A DNA stretch of 64,000 nt from Phytophthora hibernalis (GCA_012656075.1 JAAKBF010000343.1:496001-560000); one strand, 5' to 3'; shown: positions 21,694 through 32,860, numbered from the stretch's first letter. Numbers and translations are program-made. Notes: generated by a model not told the origin, from the sequence alone.

Positions 21694-21835
21694 ACGGCAA
21701 TCAAAGTCGAGGATTTGCGCCCAAGGTAGGCTGCGGTGCGTTCTATGCGCGAACGCACCGCAGCCTACCGTCCGCGCAAATGCGTTCGCGCATAGAACGC
21801 ACCGCAGCGCAAATCCTACGACTAGATTGCCGTTT
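21694..21835. repeat. Nested GC-rich palindromes inside the retroelement end
   Basis: Three overlapping inverted repeats share one centre region. Outer arms: cggcaatcaaagtcg-aggatttgcgc (21694-21720) against 21807-21832, imperfect. A 28-bp perfect pair lies at 21730-21757 and 21781-21808. A 19-bp perfect pair lies at 21725-21743 and 21751-21769 with a 7-base loop. The outer motif cggcaatcaaagtcg also occurs at 21612-21626 and, inverted, near 25904-25918 in the terminal repeats. This can form alternative cruciforms and probably corresponds to the internal complementary region of DIRS-type elements. Confidence 0.8.
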
Positions 21836-21876
21836 TCCTCCTTCGGGACTTCACTGCGAGGGGCAAGTTGACTTGA

Positions 21877-22530
21877 TTAGCTTGGAGAGTTAGACTCCTG
21901 GATCTCCCCTTCCGGTTGCCGCGTGTTCTGGGTCGGTACGACGCCTTGCTCGTGGCACTCCCAGGTAGAGGCCTTGATCATACTGCTTGCCGCGTCTCGA
22001 ATCATTTTCTGTCGTAGTCTGGTGTAGACAGTGACACACCACCAGGCCCACCCCAATAGTCGAATGACCAGGTCGCTCTTGCCTGCTGCCAGCAGTGCAC
22101 AGGCTCCGATCTCGTGCATCTTTAGCAGCATCGGCGTAGTAACTGGTTGCTTCCGGTCCACGTCACCATGGGTGTGCTTGTATCCTTGAGCGATGGGCTC
22201 ATATTCCGGATCATGGTAATCCAGTTTGGCGTTCCGAACTGCCTTGTGGGCGAATGCCACTGCTGCCATTTTCCCGTCGAATGCCTGGTGCTTGATTCCT
22301 TTTCGCGCCTTGTTGTGCCCTTCTGAAGCGCACAATACCGCAAACAGTCCGACCAACCGTTTTTGTTGAAATCTGGGCAGTTCGTCAATCCACACGGAAA
22401 TCCGAAATCGTTACTGAACGTTTCCCAGAACTCAAGGTTCTTGCTGTAGCTGCCAAGTGTTCCGGCTGAGACTGACGCCCGCTTGAGTTGATCTCGCTTT
22501 TTCTCCACACGCCGGTGCCTGTCGTAATCT
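21877..22530 (-). pseudogene. Tyrosine recombinase of the retroelement, N-terminal part
   Basis: Two overlapping minus-strand frames (22508-22122 and 22395-21877) together give a core-binding (SAM-like) domain: LGSYSKNLEFWETFSNDFGF, LVGLFAVLCASEGHNKARKG, HQAFDGKMAAVAFAHKAVRN, then IAQGYKHTHGDVDRKQPVTT and a following helix. This layout is that of recombinases of oomycete YR retroelements. The catalytic R...HxxR...Y part expected downstream is absent: sequence drifts after LLGWAWWCVTV and soon reaches the terminal repeat. One frameshift and a 3' truncation make it non-functional. Confidence 0.65.
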
Positions 22531-22599
22531 GGTGCATGTTACGATAGTTAGTACTGCTATTCCGGCGAATGTCGCACTTCGGGGTCTGCCCCAATCTTT

Positions 22600-24140
22600 G
22601 CCGAATCTTATGCGTTATGAAGTGCAGTCTGTAACGAGACTGGCTTAAAGCACACTGCCGCAGGGCATGCTGCCCTTCCGGGTACTTGCAATTCGTCCTG
22701 TCGACCGGTTCTGTGATCCATCGCTCGTCGTGGATGACGATGTGATACCAGGTGCTCCGTATATAGGCATGACCCCATGTGTCTGTGACGCTGGTCAAGG
22801 CGTAAGCAAGCTCCCTACCGTCTCGAGCCTGACCACGCTGTTTCATGAGTCGACGCTCCTGGAGTTTCGTACACGTGATGCAGAGTATACCTTCGCCGCG
22901 ATCATCAGCCAGGTCTCGTCGAAAGCTTTGGTGTGAACAAACAGGTTTATCGGCATAGCCGCGAATTCAGTCTGGAATACTAGGTCCATTCCACCACTGC
23001 AGATCCTTTCGAAGGTACTCTGTCATCGGAATGCATGATCTCGCGAGTCTCCGACAACGGTTCTGAACCGCCGTCAAGCGCTGGATAAATGGCTTCGTGA
23101 TCGAAATGAAGCTGATCACATGTCGAAGGACGCCGATCACGCTGTCCAGTCTCTTCCTCGATAGGAAGTCCTTCTTCAACGTCTCCGTCGTGACGGATCG
23201 TAGTTTGTCGATCTTCCTCTGTGGAACTTTGATACATTCACCAGGGATGCTCCAGTCAATTCCTACAGCATGAAAGTCGCGCGACCAGGTCGTGAATTTG
23301 CCTTCATGCCAGCCATTTGAGCCAAACACCAGGTTTACTCCGTCTCTGAGACGTTTCTCTGCCTTCTGAAGGCGATCACCGATATCGACTTCAATGAGGA
23401 CAATGTCGTCTACCCAGTGGAACTACCAAAGGGTTCCGAATGTCCGAGCACGATGGATTGCCCGGTGCGCAAGTAGTGACGGACGGCTTTCCCGAAGACA
23501 GCGAAGAACCCTGGTGAAGATGTTCATCCGAAGACGACCATGCCGGAAATAATGCCATGAGAGGAGCAAGGCAAACGTCCCCAAAAGCTGACGCAGGATC
23601 CGCGTGTACTGGCACGTGGTGAAAGGCTTCAGCGATATCTGCGATCATGGCGTAAATGTTGTACCCTGGGTACCGGCGACGAAGTTCGCAAACGCGACGT
23701 GCAATGGAGACAAACGGGTCCCATGTCGCATCGGGGGAGGCCTCTGAGACCTTCTGCGCGTTGACGGACAGTCCGTCCGGTGCAGATAAGTCGTGGATGA
23801 TCCGACCATCCAGCTGCAAGTGTGTATCCTTTTCGGTACCAGAGCGAACGCGCTCGAGTGAAACGTGGGGTCGTGTTCGAAGACTTGCATGGTCGCGATG
23901 ATGACAGGACTCTTGTAATAATCGGCGAGGAGTTGTCGATCACGAGACCCGCATCTGGGCGGGTCCCAGGATAGTTGGCCGGTGTCGGGCGTGGGTCCCA
24001 CCGCAAAATGAGGTGCCCGACACTCAAACTGACATTGAGCCTTGTCAAACTGACGTTGAGCCTGGGCGATAACCACTCGAGGGTCACCGAAAATATCCAC
24101 CCTAGGAGATGAAACGCGCGTCAAATCTAACGGAGGCACG
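22600..24140 (-). pseudogene. Reverse transcriptase / RNase H of the retroelement, frameshifted
   Basis: Minus-strand blocks in three frames follow RT order: HDLSAPDGLSVNAQKVSEAS, YNIYAMIADIAEAFHHVPVH (catalytic motif A region, near 23590-23650), a WVDD box (near 23398-23412, the YxDD-type active site of DIRS-like RTs), then SNGWHEGKFTTWSRDFHAVG, RLDSVIGVLRHVISFISITK and a thumb/RNase H-like tail with QRALRFIAL-type sequence (seen as ALRQCALSQSRYRLHF near 22640). At least four frame changes are required. It synthesised cDNA of the element when intact. No envelope or DDE integrase is present. Confidence 0.75.
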
Positions 24141-24151
24141 CGAGAAGTCCT

Positions 24152-25547
24152 CTAGTCAGGCAGAGGCGCACAACATCCGGTGACGAAGTGGAGGTGCCTA
24201 GCACCGTAATGACACTCCAGCCAGCGTACGACGCCGATGGTATCGTTCGGAGACGCTCTGCGCATCCGATAAAATCTCAGGTGACGAAGTCGAGGTGTCT
24301 GGCACCGAAATGGCACATGAACCCGCGTATGACGCCGATAGACCTGCGTTGGTGACGCCCTGCGCGTTCGAAACGATATCCGGTGACGAAGTCGAGGTGC
24401 CTGGCACCGAAATGGAACTCGGATCAGCGTAGGACGTCGATACACCTGCGTTGGTGACGCCCTGCGAGTTAGAAACGATATCCGGTGACGACGGCGTGGT
24501 GCCTGGCACCGAAATGGAACTCGAACCAGCGTACGACGCCGATGGGTCACGCTCTGCGCGTACTATACAGCATCTGGTGACGAAGTCGAGGTGCCTGGCA
24601 CCGAAATGTCACCCGGACCAGCGTACGACGCCGATGGGCCTGCGTTGGTGACGCCCTGCGAGTTAGAAACGATATCCGGTGACGAAGTCGTGGTGCCTGG
24701 CACCGAAATGGAACTCGGACAAGCGTACGACGCCGATGGACCCGCGTTGGAGACGCTCTGCGCGTCCGATACAGCATCCGGTGACGAAGGCGAGGTGCCT
24801 GGCCCCGAAATGGAACTCGGATTAGTGTAGGACGCCGATAGACCTGCGTTGGTGACGCTCTGCGTGTCCTATACAGCATCCGGTGACGAAGCCGAGGTGC
24901 CTGGCACCGAAATGGAACTCGAACCAACGTACGACGCCGATAGGTCCTCGTTGATGACGCTATGCGCGTCCGATACGATGGGAATGAAGGAGGGTCCGGC
25001 TGCAGGTCTGGTCCGTACCGGACGAGTATCACGACGGGGAAATGAACGTAGCCGGTCGGTAGTCAAGGAATTGTCCGCAGAGGAACACGTCAGACGTGTG
25101 CTTGGAGAACTTGGTGTCGTTGCGCGGCGACGGCACTAAGAACTGGGTGAACCGAAGAAAGCGGAAGACCGACAGCAGGGGACGCTCCTGGAGCTCGTTG
25201 GCCAGGGTGAGTGAAGTCTGTTTCAGACGCCAGTGCTGGATCCAGTACGGGACCTCAACATGCTCTCGGTGGGCTGGGTTGATGTCCTTCATGCGCTCAC
25301 CAGGGAAGAGAAACGTTAGGAGGACCTGCCAGGCATGTCGCTTCACACTGTCAGCGTCGGCGAAGAAGGGGCCGGGCCTCTGTCCGGAGATAGGGATCGC
25401 CGACCAGCGTAGCGTACACGAGGCCGTGCCAAGTACCATGGAGTTCAGCAGGAGCCCCGAGGCGGACAGTTCGACTGCCGAAGCCGACGTAGGTCGCGCA
25501 GGCCGGGTTTCGGGACGGGACCCAAGCTGGGAGGCGACGACGTGCAT
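24152..25547 (-). pseudogene. Gag-like ORF of the retroelement
   Basis: The minus-strand ORF 25547-25029 (MHVVASQLGSRPETRPARPT...) is the first coding part of the element, followed by a repeat-rich Ser/Thr/Pro stretch (motif SISVPGTSTSSPD) from about 25066 to 24198. In the family this position holds a gag-like structural protein. Homology cannot be judged from sequence alone; the assignment rests on place and direction. Two other frames are also open through the repeats because the unit length is a multiple of three, so frame choice there is uncertain. Confidence 0.45.
24176..24990. repeat. Tandem repeat, 102-bp unit, about eight copies
   Basis: The anchor ggtgacgaagtcgaggtgcc recurs at about 24178, 24279, 24381, 24483, 24574, 24678, 24780 and 24882, a spacing of 102 bp except one shortened unit. 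Each unit also has ctggcaccgaaatg and gtacgacgccgat. The unit encodes 34 residues in the gag-like ORF. Copies differ by several substitutions. Confidence 0.85.
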
Positions 25548-26049
25548 AAAAATTCTCGCTGGCAGCCTGGCTGCTTCTTCTTCGTGGAGCTCTGAGCTCG
25601 GTGCTGTCCTGGACGCTCACGACGCCACTTGATTGTACAATCTATACTACGTAGTAGTGATGCAGTAGTTTAGTTAAGCACGCGTAGCGTTAGGCACATT
25701 GTCACCTTGACTGGCGGTGGTGATCACTGCTGGAATGGGCGGTGTCATGCTGCTGCTGCACGCCTGTGGGGTCTCACTTCTGTTCGTCTACTATTGGTTA
25801 ATATCTGGTCAATATTTTTGACGCTGCTGCCAGAACTGAGAACCACTATTACCGATTAGAGGCTGAACGGTAAAATTTGTCAAAACCAAATATCACACTT
25901 CCGACTTTGATTGCCGCTTACTACGAGTTTGGATGCACGAGGTGTACATGTATGCGAAATATGTGTTATTTTATAATAATTGCAGTATTTGAAATATTGT
26001 CTTCGTACTTCTAATATTAGGACTACCGGTAGTGCTACTGCCGGTAATC

Positions 26050-26660
26050 AGGTGGACGAGTTGTGTGAGTTAGAATTAAGTGGTGCTACGGAAGTCTCGA
26101 TTTCTACCGTTATCCCAGCAGCAGTAGCCTCAATAATGCATCATTTTGTTTGATCCAAGCCGGCCCTTAATTGGTACTTCCTCTGGTTGGAAATGATCAC
26201 CGGAAACAGACATTTTTGACCTATAACATCGCATAGAGAGCATTGGTTAGCTTGGTGGATGGCGCCAGTGAAGGGGAACCAAGTGAGCTATGATGCCGTT
26301 TTCGTCAACAAAGTAAAGAAACTCGTGCGATTTGTTCAGCTTACGCGCGGTGAGACCATAATAAGCTAGCAACTCGCACTGATCTTCAAGATGTCCAGAT
26401 AAATTGGTTGAGCTTTATTTTGTTGTCCTGATGAGGAGATTGGAGGAGTTTTGGCGTCCAGTACACACGGCAGACATTTTGAGAAACGTCGTCCAATCGC
26501 CAGCCACGGGTACTCGGCAACATCGCGACAGGATGTTTGGGAAATGTAAGGCATCGGTGATAGTTGTTACAGTACAGTACTACTGTAAATATCAAGCCCC
26601 ATTCGAGTTGAAGGATCGGAGATTTGAGACTAATTCTGATAAAAGTGGCGTTGCCATTGT
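26050..26660 (+). pseudogene. CRN C-terminal fragment D
   Basis: Plus-strand sequence matches the last third of CRN copies A to C: gaattaagtggtgctac at 26074, WMAPVK-type coding near 26262, SYDAVFVNKVKKLVRFVQLT (26289-26348), LVELYFVVLMRRLEEFWRPV (26406-26465), and the QHRDRMFGKCKA segment near 26520. A foreign stretch of about 60 bp at 26200-26255 interrupts it, and several indels break the frame. Only the nuclease-like domain and tail remain. It lies about 100 bp beyond the right end of the retroelement. Confidence 0.8.
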
Positions 26661-26836
26661 CCCCCTGCTTGAATAGCACGATATCGTTACCCGATAAATC
26701 GCTCAGATTTCCCGTCATCTTATACTTTGTCGGCAAACTACACCAGATTGTTCATTCATCACTAGATCCATGAAAACCGGAATCTGAAGTCGACACCTGC
26801 AAAAGCTAGGATCAGTTCAATCCTAGACACACATGC

Positions 26837-28631
26837 TCAAAAAATCGTACCGAAATGCACAACTCGAGATGACAGTGTCAGCAGCGTCCATGATATCAAC
26901 TTGTCTTGAATGAGTGGCATATGTGTCTCCAACACAAACGCAAGTTGGTAGAGTGATCGAATGCCGCAGCTGCGCTGCAATATAATTGCGAGGGCCGTGA
27001 AGGATAAAAATTCCAGCACAGCATACGCAATGACAGTTTGAACCTTATCCATGACATTCCCGATGGTGATACCAGCCATTTCGGAGTGATAAAGAGCACT
27101 GGGGAGGTGAACCATCACGATGATGTAATTTGCATACAAAATGGGGACAACAGACTCCAAGTACTCAGCGAGTACGAGACACTCGGATGTGAATAGGATC
27201 TCTAATGTTTGGCGGAGAAGATTTGACTGTCGTATCAAGATATACGGCTGACTCTTGTCTTCTTTCTGCACCTGTCCGGCTTGAGTGACTCGTTTCACCA
27301 CAATTGGGTGAACAGCAGCAATAGCGTTTGATCTTGCAGCACATCGCCAACGCGACCGAAGCAAGGTCGAAATCGGTGGGTTTACTTGAATAAACGACCC
27401 AATAGATGCGTGACAAAGTGATCTGGTGTGTGGTCGATACCCTCGGTATTGTTCGAGATGGTCCAGCAGATTTCGGCTCTCAGACGACAATTGGTAGGGA
27501 AAGCATGATCGAAGCTGGATCCGAGTACGATCCTGCAGCTCGAACTCCGTTTGGTGCCGACACAGACAACATGCAGCCCCAATCAAATCAAACGAATTCG
27601 TGCCATCTGCTCGCGCTGCAGAAAGCTGCCTCATGATGTTGGATGTGCCGTGCCGAAGACCGTTGAACGTTAGAGCCGTGGTGACCAAATCGGTTACCAC
27701 AATGGCGACCACGGTAGTAGTTGAAGACGCATGCTGCATACTCGTAGCAATGTAAAACGCGTTGAAGAAATCGACCGAAAAATCACAGCTTCCGGCATCA
27801 TGTCGTCGACCCGTCTAAAACTAAGCGCGACGACGTTCTTCATGACAAGTTTCACAACCGGTAGCAGTGCAACCACAAACAAATCGTATCCTGCGTCAGC
27901 AGCGGCTTGAAAAAGCGTCTGGTAGGCTGGATACGCCACAAACATCAAAGTCTGCGCCGAGAGGAAAAGTATGAATCGCAACAACTGCTGTCGGTGGTGT
28001 ATGATTTGCCTCAAAACTCTATTGCCGACTGCAAGACTGAACGACAGGAGCAGAATGAGGAAAAACGTTGGAGTCGTCGAGATGCTCATGAATGGAATCG
28101 GGAACACGATGTTGGCCGCAACGACTAGACATTGGCCGACATGACACACTGTCACAGCTACTACAACAAATGCAATTTGTCGTGACGATATCGTGGCACC
28201 TTCCACCAAATATTTCAACTGGATGACAAGTGTACGAGAAATAACAGCGGCGATAATCCCAGCCCGGACCCAAGTGCCATAATTCACGCGCCAACCATCA
28301 CTTGGATTCTGCAACGGTATCGATTCTTGAGAAAGTACGAGAATTATCACCGGTAGTGGGGTTGCCACACACACCAGAATCACTCGAGCCCACGACGTTT
28401 TCGAGTGTACTCGTCCAGAGCCAAAAGTCTCTCGATCGAGTATTTTCCACGATGACTCACTTGCGTAGCCAACCAAGCTTTCTTCACTTCATCAGCACAG
28501 TCTCGACACTTTCTTCTTCGAGGTAAGTCGAATGAAGCATCACAAGCAGGCCCAACTAACTTTCCTGGCTCATTTTGTGACATCCAATCCACTCTTGACG
28601 TCCTGAAAACTGTTCTGCCTGTTTTCATCAT
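26837..28631 (-). CDS. Oomycete multi-spanning membrane protein, two frameshifts
   Basis: The ATG at 28631 (MMKTGRTVF...) starts a soluble stretch with KAWLATQVSHRGKYSIERLL, then TM helices: RVILVCVATPLPVIILVL, IIAAVISRTLVIQLKYLV, IAFVVVAVTVCHVGQCLVVA, FFLILLLSFSLAV, FVVALLPVVKLVMKNVVAL, and more after a second shift (TTTVVAIVVTDLVTTALTF), ending near HFGTIF. The TSWARVxLVCxxTPLP signature and overall plan match a large uncharacterised family common in Phytophthora genomes. Function is unknown. The two frame breaks lie at an A4 run (around 28396) and a T5 run (around 27778); one base at each would restore the frame, so sequence error is plausible. About 600 residues. Divergent from CNOT9 across 230 bp. 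Confidence 0.65.
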
Positions 28632-28683
28632 TTCATGTTAATTGACGGACAATATTAGACGCGCTGCCTTCAACGTTGTTTAA

Positions 28684-28758
28684 GTTGCGCAACATCATCG
28701 ACAATGTTGCGCAACGTAATTGATAATGTCGCGCAACTTATTTTGAATGTTGCGCAAC
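28684..28758. promoter_or_regulatory. Four phased GTTGCGCAAC palindromes upstream of CNOT9
   Basis: A 10-bp palindrome gttgcgcaac occurs at 28684-28693, 28706-28715, 28749-28758, and with one mismatch at 28728-28737. Spacing is 22, 22 and 21 bp, close to two helical turns, and each is followed by similar short sequence. Degraded half copies follow at 28770 and 28802. They fill the intergenic space between two divergent genes, so a transcription-factor array is possible; a decaying 22-bp minisatellite is the alternative. Confidence 0.6.
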
Positions 28759-28858
28759 TTTATCTTGAATGTTGCTGCCACCTTACGTTGCACTAACATA
28801 TGTTGCGCTAAATCTGCAACTTTAGTCCAGTGCAAAAGGCCAAAAGAATTTGTGCAAA

Positions 28859-29850
28859 ATGGACGCGGAGCAGCAGTTGCACGCGCTGGTGCTGGAGCTG
28901 TCGTCGCCCGAGCAGCGGGAGAGCGCGCTGCTGGAGCTGAGCAAGAAGCGCGAGGAGTTCCCCGAGCTGGCGCCCATCCTGTGGCACTCGTTCGGCACCG
29001 TGGCCGCTCTGTTGCAGGAGATCGTGGCCATTTACCCACTGCTGTCGCCCCCGCAACTTACGGCGCATGCTTCGAACCGGGTGTGCAATGCCCTGGCTTT
29101 GTTACAGTGTGTGGCGTCCCACTCCGAAACGAGGACCCATTTCCTGAATGCGCACATCCCCCTGTATTTGTACCCATTTCTCAATACGGTGAGTAAGAAC
29201 CGCCCGTTTGAGTATTTGCGGCTCACGAGTCTGGGGGTGATTGGCGCTTTGGTCAAGGTGAGAATAAGATCTTGTGGGTTTTATGGGTTTTTAGAGTAAC
29301 ACTTGGGTTTTTCGTGGTAGATTGACGACTCGGACGTCATCAACTTCCTGCTGCAGACCGAGATCATCCCATTGTGTCTTCGGATCATGGAAGCTGGCAG
29401 TGAATTGTCCAAGACCGTGGCCACTTTCATCGTGCAGAAGATTTTGCTCGATGATATGGGACTTACGTATATCTGCCACACGCCGGAGAGGTTTTATGCT
29501 GTTGGTACTGTGCTGAGTAAGATGGTGGCTACTCTGGTGGAGGCGCCAGCACCCAGACTGCTCAAGCATATTATCCGCTGCTACCTGCGTCTCTCGGACA
29601 ACCCGCGGTGAGGTTTTTCAGAGGGTTTTTATTGTTGAGGTGCTGACGAACTTGTTATGTTGATGTTTGATTCAGGGCCAAGGAGGCGTTGCGGCAGTGT
29701 TTGCCAGAAGCTCTGCGTAACCACACGTTCGATGAAGGTCTCAAGGAGGATGCGACTACCAGTCGCTGGTTGGCTCAGCTCCTGTACAACATCAGCACGG
29801 ACACTAGTGTGGGTGCTGGAGCTGTCCAGGGTGCGCGTCTCTCGAGTTAG
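28859..29850 (+). CDS. CNOT9: CCR4-NOT subunit CNOT9 / Caf40 / Rcd1, three exons
   Basis: CNOT9 is a core subunit of the cytoplasmic CCR4-NOT deadenylase complex; its armadillo-repeat fold contacts NOT1 and mRNA-decay adaptors. Exons: 28859-29257, 29321-29607 and 29676-29850, with GT-AG introns of 63 and 68 bp (gtgag...gtag and gtgag...ttcag). The product has 286 residues, near the usual 290-300. Diagnostic blocks include ASNRVCNALALLQCVASHSE, RPFEYLRLTSLGVIGALVK, TATFIVQKILLDD-like TVATFIVQKILLDDMGLTYI, and RLSDNPRAKEALRQCLPEAL. The ATG at 28859 is preferred because it gives MDAEQQLHALVLEL, collinear with the family. Reading frame is intact and conserved throughout, unlike most neighbours, so it is probably functional. 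The phased palindrome array lies about 100 bp upstream. Confidence 0.93.
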
Positions 29851-29984
29851 GTTGGCCAGTGCGGCGGCTTGACAGCTAGGACGGAGCTAGGGAGAACCGA
29901 ACAACATATTTTTCGCAATAGTGATCAAAAACCTACAGCGAAGCTACTTGCGTCCTACCTGTTGCACGCAACTTCAAAACCAGT

Positions 29985-32860
29985 TTATGCAGAAGGCACC
30001 AGGCGCTTGACGATCATGTTGTACAGCGGCGCGTAGACGCTCTCGTTGTGCTGGGCCAGACGCCGTAGCACTGAAGTCGCTTCAGTGATCTCGGCGGCAA
30101 ATGGTGCCAACGACGCGTGGAGGTCGCCAGTACTGTTCCCTTGGGATAGCAGCGCGGCCTCAAAAGCACGACTAGCTCGAGAAGAGAAGAGCTTGAACAC
30201 AGGGTTGTCAGCAGCGAAAGCACCCTGCAGACGCTTCTCTAGTGCCTGCAGTTCTTCCTCAACGTTCTCACTTCTCGGATTCTCTAACTGGCGAACACCT
30301 TGTGTTGCTTGAACAGCAAGCTGGGTACCGGTGATGCCGGGCGAACGGAGAAGCGTACTAAGCTGCTGACCAACGACTTGAAAGAAGTCCGTCGGCGTAG
30401 CGAGGGTACGGCGCGCAACGTACTCCTGAATCAGTGCCAAAAGACTTGAAACAACAGCGATACGATCCACAGCATCACGGCATGTGCGAATACGTTCCAC
30501 GTCAAGTTCAAAAGTCTCAGGCCACGCTCGTGAGGCCGCGCCATCGATGTGCTTCTCCACCAACGACCAGATACTCGAACGGACAAATCGTTCGAAAGCG
30601 GCACCGTCATAGCGCCTCAGCCGAGTGCGCTCAGCTTCTTCGATGTCTGAGCAAGTCAGATATGCTTCCATCTCAATGCTCAGCCACTTCATTGTCAATG
30701 GGAAACTTGCTTCAATGCTTCCAGACTCAGACAAGCGCGTTTGAAGCTGCTTCTGCTCGTACTCCACACCATGACGCTTCATGTAGGCACCCAGAAGTCC
30801 AAGGTGGGCGTTCAGTACATCGCTGCGCAATTCATCGACCTTGTCAAGGGCAAACGCCAAAAATGCGACCAACAGTTGTACTGGTGTCATCACACCAGCT
30901 GCAATACGCTGAGCCCAGTCAGATCTAAACGCTCGCGTACTCTCTGCACGTGCGGGTGCCTCTGCGCGTTCAATCGCTTCGAGTACACCATTGCATCGTG
31001 CCTGAATTGCGTGCACGTTTCTCATTGGATCCTCCATCAGTTCTCGTAGTTGATCCGGGCGCAGTGCACTGTCGACCTGATCAGCCAGACCCGACAATCC
31101 AGCACCTAATCCAGCTCCACTGCCACCTCCAAGAGCATCTCGGAAAGTAGAGCGAAGCTCTTCCGTGCGAGCAAGCAGCGTCTCAATATCATTGGACTCG
31201 ATGACGCGATCCCAAAACGCCTTGGTCATGGCTTCACGCACACGAACAGCCATGGCTGCAACCGACTGCCCTGAAGCCACAGCCGCAGCAGAAGCTTCAA
31301 CGTCCTTGTCCCGTGGAATCTGGAACTGAGGATTCAAAATCAGTTCGTGCACCAGCTTCCGGTCAGCAAGTAGCGTCTGGTTCACGCTTGGGGTGCAGCA
31401 CTGGGGTTTTGCTGTCCGAATCCTCGCCATCCTGCATCTCGTCGTCGTCATCGCCCTTTTATCACTTTCATCGCTCGTATCCATCGGTGGCGAGGAGGAT
31501 GCCGTGGCGTCATCATTATCAGACGACGAGGCATTGTTATTACCCGCAGCACCGGAAGATGACGTATCACCTCCAGGAGCCACATTTCCGCCGTCTCCGC
31601 CCTGTTTCAAGCTCTGTTCCAGCTCCTCAGCCTTCTGCTTGGCTCCCTCCTTGCCCAGCAACCTCTCCAACGCTCTGTGCATCTGCATCAACTGCCCCTG
31701 CGTCTGTCTCAGCAATTCATGCACGCCGTCCACGCCATGTTGCGCCTCCTGTGCCTGCATCTGATATTTCCGGTGCACCAGCAGCAGCTCCTGTATGACG
31801 TCAACAATTCCGCCGCCAACCGTTCCGCATCCCGCGCCTTCCAGCGTGCAAACGCCTCCGTGTAGAAGGCAAACCTCGCGGCAAGTCTCGAGACGCAACT
31901 CGTCAGCTCCTGCGTCCTCAGGAACCCATCCGAGGCCGCCAAGCAGAGCGCCAGACTCTCCATGTCGAGCAGAATCACACTCGCTGCATAGTGCAGCCTC
32001 TTGGACATGTCTGCGCCCATGATTTCCTTCGGGTGGCACGCAATCATTCCCGCCATCATGAGCACGCGGAAGCTCATCACCCCTGAAGTTGAAGTTGAAG
32101 TTTTCTTATTCAGAGATGTCGCATGTTTCTCTTCAGCCATGAGCACCTTCAGCAGTCTCTGGGCGGCTTGCACCACCGGACGCTGCTGCAACAGACCCAT
32201 GCACTCCTCGAAGCCCGCCGATTGCATCTGGCCCCAGCAGTGCACGACCTTCTGCACGTCTTTTTGCACCTCCCGCAGCGCCTTGGCCGTCTTGCGACTG
32301 GCCACTTGACGGCGGAACCAGCGCTGGATGAACTTGGCCCTAGCCACACGGTCCTTGACGCTCTCCACGCTCTGCCAACGCGCATTCAGTCGACGCACAC
32401 GCAGCTGCGTCTGCTCGTGGCGACGACGGGCCGCGTCATCGAGTTGACCTGCGAGTGTACGGCGCGCACGGTCCGCCCTGTCGCTCTGGTCGGCGCGCAC
32501 TAACTCCACCTTCTCCAGTACCAATTCGGCGCGCGCCTTACATTGCAGCTGCAGCTGCTCCAGCTGCTCGTGGCGTCGACGCGCCGCCTTGTCCAGCTTG
32601 GACACTGACGACTGGCGACTTCGCCTAGTCTCTTCATGTCGCTTGACGCGCATCCCCCTGGCGACGTCTTGTGCATGTTGCACTCGGGCTCGAGCACGGG
32701 CTGCCAATTGCCGCGTGTGCACGGCGCGGATCTCGTTGGCGCGCGCGATACGGGACTGCAGCTCTTCCGCCAGCTCCGTAACCGACGTGGCGGGCGCACA
32801 GCGAGCGCTCGAACGCGCCTCCAGACGTAGCTGACACTTGCTCTTAGCCTGGTTCACCAT
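29985..32860 (-). CDS. TCP11 (T-complex protein 11) family protein, frameshifted
   Basis: Start MVNQAKSKCQLRLEARSS at 32860. The first 250 residues form a basic coiled coil rich in Arg, Ala and Gln (RRRHEQLEQLQLQCKARAEL), with an IQ-type motif (AKFIQRWFRRQVASRK). After one shift near 31795 (LLLVHRKYQMQAQEA frame) comes a low-complexity Ser/Asn/Asp linker, then the TCP11 domain: ADRKLVHELILNPQFQIP, MTKAFWDRVIESNDIETLLA, MTPVQLLVAFLAFALDKVDE, LLGAYMKRHGVEYEQKQL, and C-terminus NMIVKRLVPSA. A pair of compensating shifts probably exists around 31390-31460, where an acidic reading lies in another frame. About 950 residues. TCP11 relatives are linked to cAMP/PKA signalling and sperm-flagellar function in animals and Sok1 in yeast; a role in zoospores is only inference. 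Confidence 0.75.

Larger units (their letters stand above)
21581..25950 (-). mobile_element. Degenerate tyrosine-recombinase (DIRS/Ngaro-like) retrotransposon
   Basis: Nearly identical inverted terminal repeats of about 95 bp flank the element (left 21581-21677, right 25851-25950; both contain catccaaactcgtagtaagc or its complement). Reading on the minus strand, the order is: gag-like protein with tandem repeats (25547-24152), reverse transcriptase/RNase H (about 24140-22600), and a truncated tyrosine recombinase (22530-21877). RT plus tyrosine recombinase, inverted rather than direct terminal repeats, and internal complementary repeats near one end are hallmarks of DIRS-type elements that integrate by recombination instead of using a DDE integrase. 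All ORFs are frameshifted and the recombinase lacks its C-terminal catalytic part, so this copy is dead. CRN scraps lie on both sides. Confidence 0.8.

Noticed and set aside
24178..25139. Acidic repeat proteins on the plus strand (GDEVEVPGTEMEL type)
   Set aside because: The retroelement reads on the minus strand and the 102-bp unit keeps several frames open; the plus-strand frames look like shadows of the repeat.
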